Of a DNA stretch of 64,000 bases, positions 53,726-61,090 are shown one piece after another. The stretch spans positions 62,001 to 126,000 of the forward strand of contig NZ_SIRT01000006.1 in NCBI RefSeq assembly GCF_004310325.1. The letters run 5' to 3'. The position numbers and the translations under genes were made by a program. Positions within the stretch are counted from its first letter, which is position 1; each line of letters begins with the position of its first letter. The notes below the pieces were generated by a model. The model did not search any database, was not told where the DNA came from, and saw only the letters and a list, made by a program, of their open reading frames with translations. The DNA is from Hyunsoonleella flava (GTDB taxonomy: Bacteria > Bacteroidota > Bacteroidia > Flavobacteriales > Flavobacteriaceae).

Positions 53726-54733
53726 ATGGAAACAAAGAAAATTGTAACGTTTGGAGAAGTTATGATGAGGTTATCACCTCCAGGTTATGCCAAGTTTTCT
53801 CAGGCGACATCTTTGGATATTGACTATGGTGGAGGTGAAGCAAACGTTGCCATAGCATTGGCTTACATGGGGATGAAGGCGTGCCATGTCACACGGCTGC
53901 CAGATAATCTTGTTGGTAAATCAGCAACACAATACTTAAGGCAACATTGGATAGACACGGACCATATATTGTATGGCGATACCAGAATGGGTCTATATTT
54001 CTTAGAAAAGGGAGCTGTTCATCGTTCTAGTGAAGTTGTTTACGAAAGAGAAGACTCTGCATTTTCAAAAATAGAACCAGAGATGATTCATTGGGAAGAT
54101 ATTTTGGAGGGTGCAGATTGGTTTCATTGGACGGGAATTACGCCAGCAATTTCTAGAGGTGCCGCTAGGGCCTGTTTAAGGGCTATTCAAGTAGCAAATT
54201 TTATGGGAATTATGGTTTCTGGCAATATCCATTCACGAAAAAGTTTATGGAAATACGGTTTGTCAAAACAAGATATAATTCCTGATTTAGTTTCAGGTTC
54301 CAACGTAGTAATTGCCAGTACTTATGACATGTATAATATTTTTGGAATTGGAAAACCAGAAGCGGATTTTGAAACAAGTGCAAAAACCCTACAAGAAACA
54401 TTCCCTTTAATACAAAAAGTTGTGGATAAGGACAGGGAAGTATTAAGTGCTTCTCATAACCGAATTAAGGGAAAAATGTGGAATGGCAGTGAATTGCTTA
54501 CAACCCCGTTCTATGACGTTACACATGTTATAGATCGTGTAGGTACGGGAGATGCCTACGCAGCAGGATTGATTTATGGGTTGGTTAACCATAAAGAAGA
54601 TGAAGTAGCATTAAAATTTGGAGCTGCTGCATGTGCATTGAAGCATACAGTTGAAGGGGATGCAAATATGGTCTCCAATCAAGAAGTAACAAGATTAGTA
54701 GAAGGTAACGGTTTAGGCGAAATTAAAAGGTAG
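53726..54733 (+). CDS. kdgK: 2-keto-3-deoxygluconate kinase (PfkB family)
   Basis: Phosphorylates KDG to KDPG. ATG 53726 gives 335 residues starting METKKIVTFGEVMMRLSPPG, the family start; a TTG 33 nt earlier is less likely. It has the substrate region DYGGGEANVAIALAYMG (about 36-52) and the PfkB C-terminal signature DRVGTGDAYAAGLIYGLV (about 270-287) with the catalytic Asp. It ends the catabolic run; KDPG aldolase, the next enzyme, is not found in the window. Confidence 0.92.
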   Translation: METKKIVTFGEVMMRLSPPGYAKFSQATSLDIDYGGGEANVAIALAYMGMKACHVTRLPDNLVGKSATQYLRQHWIDTDHILYGDTRMGLYFLEKGAVHRSSEVVYEREDSAFSKIEPEMIHWEDILEGADWFHWTGITPAISRGAARACLRAIQVANFMGIMVSGNIHSRKSLWKYGLSKQDIIPDLVSGSNVVIASTYDMYNIFGIGKPEADFETSAKTLQETFPLIQKVVDKDREVLSASHNRIKGKMWNGSELLTTPFYDVTHVIDRVGTGDAYAAGLIYGLVNHKEDEVALKFGAAACALKHTVEGDANMVSNQEVTRLVEGNGLGEIKR

Positions 54734-54888
54734 AGAGCCACTTCAGCTCATGTTATAAAGATTAAATCTAATATGGTTCTACCTTTCTAAACTACTTTTT
54801 GAACTATTGTACAACCAACTTTGTACATTTTATCACCTTCATAAAGCTATCTTTAAGCATTAAATGAAATTGACAATTACTTACAAGG

Positions 54889-56556
54889 ATGAAATATATT
54901 AGGCGTTATAATATTTTACAGTTTGTTTTAATCTTTTTTTGTAGTTGTTTAGTGGGGTGGTCTCAAGAACTTCCAAACATACTTCAAAGTAAATCAATAA
55001 GTGATAACAACTATTTACCAGATTTCAGTTATGCGGGTTATCATAATGGGGAAAAAGAAATCCCAGAATTCATAGGTACTATTATAGATGCATCAAATTA
55101 TGGAGTGGTAGCTAATGACGGTTTAGATGATACAAAGGCTTTAAAAAAAGCCATTGAAGAATCTAATAATATCAAAGGCAAAGTAACTTTGCAATTGCCA
55201 AAAGGCAGATTGATTTTAAGTGATATTTTATATTTACAGCGGAGTAACTTTGTTTTGCGAGGAACTGGAACTGGCGCAGGAGGAACTGAAATATATTGTC
55301 CAAGGCCTTTGATGTATGCAAAAGACCCTGAAGTTTTACAGGAATTAAGAGAGTATCTGATAAAATTTGATAAGCGTCAAGTTGAAGAAGAGCATAATAT
55401 AGACTTACCGTTTTCCCAATATGCATGGTCTGGAGGTTTTATATGGACTAAAGTGCCAAAAGTTAGGGTAAAATCTTATTTGCCAAAATATGAACTACCT
55501 TATGATGTTCTCGCCAAAGTGTCTATGGGAAAACGTGGAGCGTTAAATTTTCAAGTTTCTGATGCTAAGAACTTAAAAATTGGAGATATAGTTGAACTAC
55601 AGCTTTTTAATAAATTAGGAGAGCATGCCGAAATAATTAATGCTCTTTATAAAAAACAAGATGTAAAAGTAGGCTCTCATCATTGGAATTTTCCGGATTT
55701 ACCATTGGTAAAACAACAGGTTGTTATTACCAATATAATTGGCAATAAGGTATTTATTAATAGTCCATTAACTATTGATGTACTGCCAAGTTATAAAGCG
55801 CAATTAGTGGTATGGAAGCATCTTGAGGAAGTAGGTATAGAACATTTAAGAATTTCTTTTCCTAAATCCCCAAGAATTGCACATCATGTGGAGCAAGGTT
55901 ATAACGGTATTTATTTAACACGTGTTTTTAATAGTTGGGTGAAAAATGTAGTAATCGATAATGCCGATAGTGGAATTTTAAGCGAAGAAATAGCCAATGT
56001 GTCTATTGTAGATATCACAACTACAGGAGAGAATATCGCTCATTATACTGTTGCTATGTCTGGCACTTATAACGTATTAGGAGAGGGTATAAAAGTATAT
56101 AACAAAGCTGTACACCCTTTAAGCTTTAATACGTTATCTACCAAGAGTGTTTATTTGGATTGTGAGGTGTTTGCAGATCCTATTTTGGATCAGCACTCGG
56201 GAGCAAATCACCAAAATTTATTTGACAATATTACAGTCCATTTAACACCTCTCCAAGATGGAAGTTATCCACTTTTTGAAGGAGGAGGAGCAGGCTATTG
56301 GAAACCTTCTCATGGCGCTTACAGCGTATTTTGGAATATACAGGCTAAACTAATTGAGGGACTTGATTCTAAAGAACCTGTACTTTTAAATGGTATGAAA
56401 GATGGCCCTTTTGCTAGAGTGATAGGTGTTAACGGCAATCATAGCTTTAGGGTTGAATATGAACCTATGGCACATATAGAGTTTATAAATACATCTATGG
56501 ACTACATACCTTCACTCTATGAATATCAGCTGAAAAAAAGGTTAAATAGTAATTGA
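54889..56556 (+). CDS. Secreted pectate-lyase-like beta-helix protein of unknown specificity
   Basis: Exported protein of 555 residues: signal peptide ending VGWSQ (about 25), then an N-terminal Pectate_lyase_3/GH28-related start (DASNYGVVANDGLDDTKALKKAIEE, about 67-91), beta-helix repeats (about 320-480; GIYLTRVFNSWVKNVVIDNA) and a histidine-containing stretch DQHSGANHQNLFDN. It is not PL6, PL7 or PL17. Sitting between kdgK and a hybrid sensor in an alginate locus, it may be an uncharacterised polysaccharide lyase or hydrolase. Catalytic residues could not be assigned. Confidence 0.75.
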   Translation: MKYIRRYNILQFVLIFFCSCLVGWSQELPNILQSKSISDNNYLPDFSYAGYHNGEKEIPEFIGTIIDASNYGVVANDGLDDTKALKKAIEESNNIKGKVTLQLPKGRLILSDILYLQRSNFVLRGTGTGAGGTEIYCPRPLMYAKDPEVLQELREYLIKFDKRQVEEEHNIDLPFSQYAWSGGFIWTKVPKVRVKSYLPKYELPYDVLAKVSMGKRGALNFQVSDAKNLKIGDIVELQLFNKLGEHAEIINALYKKQDVKVGSHHWNFPDLPLVKQQVVITNIIGNKVFINSPLTIDVLPSYKAQLVVWKHLEEVGIEHLRISFPKSPRIAHHVEQGYNGIYLTRVFNSWVKNVVIDNADSGILSEEIANVSIVDITTTGENIAHYTVAMSGTYNVLGEGIKVYNKAVHPLSFNTLSTKSVYLDCEVFADPILDQHSGANHQNLFDNITVHLTPLQDGSYPLFEGGGAGYWKPSHGAYSVFWNIQAKLIEGLDSKEPVLLNGMKDGPFARVIGVNGNHSFRVEYEPMAHIEFINTSMDYIPSLYEYQLKKRLNSN

Positions 56557-56608
56557 TTTATCAATTTTCTCTTCAATCTTAATTATATTTACGAGATACA
56601 CAAACAGA

Positions 56609-59600
56609 ATGTATTTAATGTTTAGGCATCTTGTTTTTTTATTGTTTTTTAGCATTTATTCTACGAGTTTTCCCCAAACTTCGCCATCATTTAGTTTTTC
56701 ACATTTAACCACACTTGATGGGTTATCGCAAAGCACTGTTATAGCAATACATCAAGATAGAATCGGACAAATATGGATTGGTACCCGTGATGGTTTAAAT
56801 AAATATGATGGTACTAAATTCACTATCTATAGAAATGTAGAAGGTAACCCCAAATCTATAAGTAATAATGATATCCTATCTATCGAAGAAGATAGGGAAG
56901 GGTTTTTGTGGATAGGCACATATAATGGGTTAAATAAGTACAACCCAAAAACCGATGAGTTTGAAAGATTATTTCATAATGAAAAAAAAACGTCGTTGGT
57001 TGACAATACTATTTGGACGATACGAACACTTTCAACTGGTGAAATTTGGGCTGGTACTTCAGGAGGTCTATCAATTTACAATAACAAAACAAATACATTT
57101 ACCACCTTCTTAGATACAGCCTCCCGACCTATTGAAAAGCAAGTGATTTCAATTTTAGAAAGTTCAGACGGAAATATATTTGTAGGAACAGGAGCTGGTG
57201 TTTACAAAGTTTCTGGCTCTCAGGAATCTAGAAATTTCAAACTTATAGAAGGTACCGAGAAGCTGTATGTCCAAGATTTACAAGAAGATAGCAACGGCGA
57301 TATTCTAATAGCCACAAGAAGCAAAAGTGTATTGAAATATGATAGGAATCAGCAGACTATAGTGCCGTATTTAAAAGTGGATACAAAAGATTTAAATAGT
57401 AATAACGTAAGACAATTGCTTTTTGATGATAAAATGAATCTTTGGGTGGGTACCTATAACGGTTTAAAAATTGTAGATAAAAATATGTCTGTAACAACCA
57501 TAAAGGCAGATGTTGATAAAACAAACGCATTGAGTAAAAATTCAGTAAAATGTTTATTCAAAGATGGAAAAGGGTCTATTTGGGTTGGAACGTATTATGG
57601 AGGGGTTAATATTTGGGATGAAACAAATGTGAATTTTAAAAAGATTACTCAAAATCGAAAAGGTAAGGGATTAAACTATTCCGTAGTAAGTTCAATAGAA
57701 AAATTCGAAGATCGTTTCTTTTTCGGCACTGAGGGTGGTGGTGTAAACATATGGGATAAAAACCAGAATACATATCAATATCTCACTAGAAGTAATTCCA
57801 AATTATCAGATGATAATATAAAAGCATTGCATGTTGAAGGAGATAAGCTTTGGATTGGAACTTTTAAGAGTGGTTTGAATATCTATAGTCTAAAATTAAA
57901 ACGATTCATTAATGAATCATTACCATCCACATTAATGCAGCTTACGGAGAATACTGGCGTTTATGCTATTGTAACGGATGTGTCAAGTAATATTTGGATA
58001 GGTACTTTTGGTAAGGGTTTGTTTAAATTTAATTTGAAGTCAAAGGACTTTCAGAAATATGCCAATTTAGGAGAAGGTGCTTCATTATCTAGTAATTTAG
58101 TCAGAACAATCTGTGCAGATTTGAACAACAATATTTGGGTGGGTACCGAAAAGGGCCTAAATAAAATTGATGATCAAGGGCACATATCTACTTATTTTTA
58201 TGATAAGAACTTACAATACGGTGACGATATTCCATGTGTTTACGAAGATCGTTCCAAAAACTTATGGGTAGGCACAAAATCTAAAGGGCTCTTTAAATAT
58301 GATGGTACTGCTTTTAGCCCAATAAGCCTAAGACCGGGAGAAATTAAAATTTCAACCGTACATAGTATCCTCGAAGGAGAAGACAATCATTTATGGATAA
58401 GCACTAACCAAGGCTTAATTGAATATGATTATAAACAAAAAACTACGCAAATATATAACCAAACAGATGGGTTGATAACCAATGAATTTAATAATAACTC
58501 CAGTTTCAGAACAGATGATTCACAACTTTATTTTGGCGGACCTCTTGGTGTGTCTTATTTCAATCCGAAAACACTAACTAAAAACACATACGCCCCCCAA
58601 GTAATATTAACCGATTTTACGGTCAGGGAAAATGATGTAAGCCCTAACAGTTCTGGTACGGTTTTGGAAAATGCAATGCCTTATACAAAATCGGTAAACT
58701 TATCTCACAGCCAAGGTAACTTTAGTATTTCATTTTCTATACCAAATTTTATCAACTCGAGTAATAACAAATATAGATATAGACTTAAAGGTTTAGAAAA
58801 AGACTGGAATTTAACAACTAGCAATACCGCATCATACACAATTCAAAATCCGGGTAACTATACATTTGAGGTAAAAGGTGCGAACAACGATAATGTATGG
58901 AATATCGATACAACTTCGTTGGATATCTACGTTGCGCCAGCACCCTGGAGAACGTGGTGGGCATTTACTTTATATGGTCTATTAATTTTTGGAGCACTTT
59001 ATTTTCTTTTGAACATTTTAAAATCTCGAACAAAATTAAAAAACGATTTACAATTAGAGCATCTTGAAACCGAAAGAACAAAAGAGATTAATAAAACCAA
59101 ATTAGACTTTTTCACCAATATTTCACATGAGTTTAGAACACCATTAGCCTTAATTTTAGGACCTCTTAAGCAAATTATAGAAGACTATCAAGGAAGCAGT
59201 AAAATGTATAAAAAACTCTTGGTTATAGAAAACAACGCTAGCCATTTATTACAGCTTATTAATAGGTTGATGGATTTTAGAAAATTTGAAAGCCATCTTT
59301 ACAAATTAGAAGCGGCAGAGGGAAATATCGTCAAGTTTTTAAAGGAAATTTTCTTGTCGTTCACTGAGAATGCAGAAAACGAAGATTATAATTTTGAATT
59401 TATATGTGATGAAGAGGAGATTCTGGTGTATTATGACCGGTATAAGTTAGAACGTGTATTTTTTAACTTAATATCAAATGCCTTTAGATATACACCAAGC
59501 GGTGGAGATATCACGGTTAGGGTTAAAAAATCTACCGAGAATGTGACCATAAGTGTTGAAGACTCTGGGGTTGGGATAGCAAAAGAATATCAAGACAAAA

Positions 59601-60670
59601 TATTTGAACGCTTTTTTGAGGTCGCAGTAAATAATAAACCAGATAGAGATTATAATAAAGGTACAGGTATAGGTTTGTCCATAGCGAAAAGTATTGTTGA
59701 ATTGCATAAAGGCAGAATAGTAGTATGTGAAAATGTTAAGAATGGAGGGTCTATATTTTCTGTAATCTTGAGAATAGGTAATGCGCATCTTGAAGCTTCT
59801 GAAATTTTGAAGAACTTTAAGTTTAGTGATGATGTTTCACAGTATGTAAATCAAATAAAAGATGTGACGCCAGCAATTCATGATGAGCTTGAATTGACTG
59901 CTGATTCCCAGAAATCCACTATTTTATTAGTAGAGGACAATAAACAATTAAGAAAGTTTATTCGAGACTTGTTGATATCAAACTATAATATCATCGAGGC
60001 AGAAAACGGAAAAGTAGCCCTAAAGAAGGCCAAGAATAAATTACCAGACTTGATAGTTAGTGATGTTATCATGCCTGAGATGACTGGGACTGAATTGTGT
60101 TCTGCGCTAAAAGGCGGGTTAAAAACAAGTCATATTCCTGTGATACTATTAACTTCTAGGTCGTCCTTAATTTATAAGGTAGATGGGTTAGAGCATGGAG
60201 CTGACGATTATATTAGCAAACCTTTTGATATAAATGAGTTTAAGCTTAGGATAAAAAACTTACTTAAAGCAAGGGAAACATTACAACAAAAGTTTGCGTC
60301 TAATGATAGACTAGAACCAAATGATATTTTGCTGTCTTCCTATGACGAAACACTGTATAAAAAAGCGTTACAGATTGTTAACGAAAATATAGGTAATGAA
60401 GATTTTGATATTACTTTTTTCTGTTCAGAATTAGGGGTGAGTAGAACCATGTTATTCACGAAAATAAAGGCATGGTCTAATTTTACACCCAACGAGTTCA
60501 TTGTACATTTTAGGATGAAACGCGCTGCCCAACTTTTGGAGCAAGGAAAAGTTAATATATCCCAAGTAAGCTATAAGGTTGGGTATAAGGATCCAAAGTA
60601 TTTTAGTAAATCTTTTCAAAAGAAATTTGGGGAGACACCTTCAAAATATGCTGAAAAATTCTCTGAATAA
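56609..60670 (+). CDS. Hybrid two-component system sensor/regulator (HTCS)
   Basis: One-protein sensor and DNA-binding regulator of 1353 residues. Order: signal (about 1-23), two periplasmic seven-bladed propellers of Reg_prop repeats (about 30-700; repeated IWIGTRDGLNKY), Y_Y_Y domain (about 700-785), membrane helix (about 790-812), HisKA with NISHEFRTPLALILGP (His about 844), HATPase (about 950-1065; GTGIGLSIAKSIVELH), receiver (about 1110-1225; Asp about 1152 in SDVIMPEM) and AraC-type HTH (about 1255-1350; VSYKVGYKDPKYFSKSF). HTCS proteins bind oligosaccharides and activate PUL genes. The partner genes are probably the beta-helix gene and susC beside it. Confidence 0.95.
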   Translation: MYLMFRHLVFLLFFSIYSTSFPQTSPSFSFSHLTTLDGLSQSTVIAIHQDRIGQIWIGTRDGLNKYDGTKFTIYRNVEGNPKSISNNDILSIEEDREGFLWIGTYNGLNKYNPKTDEFERLFHNEKKTSLVDNTIWTIRTLSTGEIWAGTSGGLSIYNNKTNTFTTFLDTASRPIEKQVISILESSDGNIFVGTGAGVYKVSGSQESRNFKLIEGTEKLYVQDLQEDSNGDILIATRSKSVLKYDRNQQTIVPYLKVDTKDLNSNNVRQLLFDDKMNLWVGTYNGLKIVDKNMSVTTIKADVDKTNALSKNSVKCLFKDGKGSIWVGTYYGGVNIWDETNVNFKKITQNRKGKGLNYSVVSSIEKFEDRFFFGTEGGGVNIWDKNQNTYQYLTRSNSKLSDDNIKALHVEGDKLWIGTFKSGLNIYSLKLKRFINESLPSTLMQLTENTGVYAIVTDVSSNIWIGTFGKGLFKFNLKSKDFQKYANLGEGASLSSNLVRTICADLNNNIWVGTEKGLNKIDDQGHISTYFYDKNLQYGDDIPCVYEDRSKNLWVGTKSKGLFKYDGTAFSPISLRPGEIKISTVHSILEGEDNHLWISTNQGLIEYDYKQKTTQIYNQTDGLITNEFNNNSSFRTDDSQLYFGGPLGVSYFNPKTLTKNTYAPQVILTDFTVRENDVSPNSSGTVLENAMPYTKSVNLSHSQGNFSISFSIPNFINSSNNKYRYRLKGLEKDWNLTTSNTASYTIQNPGNYTFEVKGANNDNVWNIDTTSLDIYVAPAPWRTWWAFTLYGLLIFGALYFLLNILKSRTKLKNDLQLEHLETERTKEINKTKLDFFTNISHEFRTPLALILGPLKQIIEDYQGSSKMYKKLLVIENNASHLLQLINRLMDFRKFESHLYKLEAAEGNIVKFLKEIFLSFTENAENEDYNFEFICDEEEILVYYDRYKLERVFFNLISNAFRYTPSGGDITVRVKKSTENVTISVEDSGVGIAKEYQDKIFERFFEVAVNNKPDRDYNKGTGIGLSIAKSIVELHKGRIVVCENVKNGGSIFSVILRIGNAHLEASEILKNFKFSDDVSQYVNQIKDVTPAIHDELELTADSQKSTILLVEDNKQLRKFIRDLLISNYNIIEAENGKVALKKAKNKLPDLIVSDVIMPEMTGTELCSALKGGLKTSHIPVILLTSRSSLIYKVDGLEHGADDYISKPFDINEFKLRIKNLLKARETLQQKFASNDRLEPNDILLSSYDETLYKKALQIVNENIGNEDFDITFFCSELGVSRTMLFTKIKAWSNFTPNEFIVHFRMKRAAQLLEQGKVNISQVSYKVGYKDPKYFSKSFQKKFGETPSKYAEKFSE

Positions 60671-60772
60671 ACAAAAACCCCTGTATTTTAAATATTTAAA
60701 AATCAGGTAATTGTATTATTTTACTCCTTCTTTTGTACTTCTACAATATTTTATTTTTCTAATTTTATTATA

Positions 60773-60865
60773 ATGAAAAATGCGAACTTTAAAACTAGAT
60801 ACGTCGAGATTATTCTAATGCTAGTGATAGTCGTATTCAGTTTGGTAATTATTTATTTTACGTGA
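60773..60865 (+). CDS. Candidate 30-residue single-pass membrane peptide
   Basis: ATG 60773 to TGA 60863-60865. The peptide has a basic start (MKNANFKTRYVE) and a continuous hydrophobic stretch IILMLVIVVFSLVIIYF, a typical small membrane protein plan. It is too short for normal gene calling. No strong ribosome-binding site or promoter was identified, so it may be chance. Confidence 0.35.
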   Translation: MKNANFKTRYVEIILMLVIVVFSLVIIYFT

Positions 60866-60934
60866 TTAATAACAATACACATTTTTTGAATAAGTAATTT
60901 TTAACTTTTTATTATGAAGTTAAAAATATTTGAT

Positions 60935-60942
60935 TATATTTG
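60935..60942 (+). promoter_or_regulatory. -7 promoter element of susC
   Basis: TATATTTG; its last bases begin operator box 1 of array C, as at the other two sites. No good -33 TTTG was found, so activation by another regulator (such as the HTCS) may be needed. Confidence 0.6.
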
Positions 60943-60977
60943 GTGAACCAAATTGGTTTACCAGTCTGGTTCACCAA
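60940..60977. promoter_or_regulatory. Operator array C: three 12-bp palindromes at 13-bp period
   Basis: Boxes TTGGTGAACCAA (60940-60951), TTGGTTTACCAG (60953-60964) and CTGGTTCACCAA (60966-60977). Same consensus and phasing as arrays A and B, placing susC under the GntR regulator. Confidence 0.8.
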
Positions 60978-61018
60978 AAAATAATATTAACGACATTGAA
61001 AATATTAAACTATACGAT

Positions 61019-61060
61019 ATCCATTTCCAATTTAATGGATACGCATGGTTTGATAACCAT
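61019..61060 (+). promoter_or_regulatory. Two hairpins in the susC leader
   Basis: ATCCATT/AATGGAT (61019-61025 and 61034-61040, 8-nt loop) and ATGGTT/AACCAT (61045-61050 and 61055-61060, 4-nt loop), ending 30 nt before the susC ATG. They could affect translation or be bound by a regulator. Confidence 0.35.
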
Positions 61061-61090
61061 TTAAACTAAGATTAACTTAAAATTAAACTA

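Larger units (their letters stand above)
60671..61090. other. Intergenic region between HTCS gene and susC
   Basis: About 420 nt. It holds a 16-bp palindrome TTTTAAATATTTAAAA shortly after the HTCS stop, a 30-codon ORF (60773), the susC promoter with operator array C (60935-60977) and a leader of about 140 nt with two hairpins (61019-61040, 61045-61060). Confidence 0.65.
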
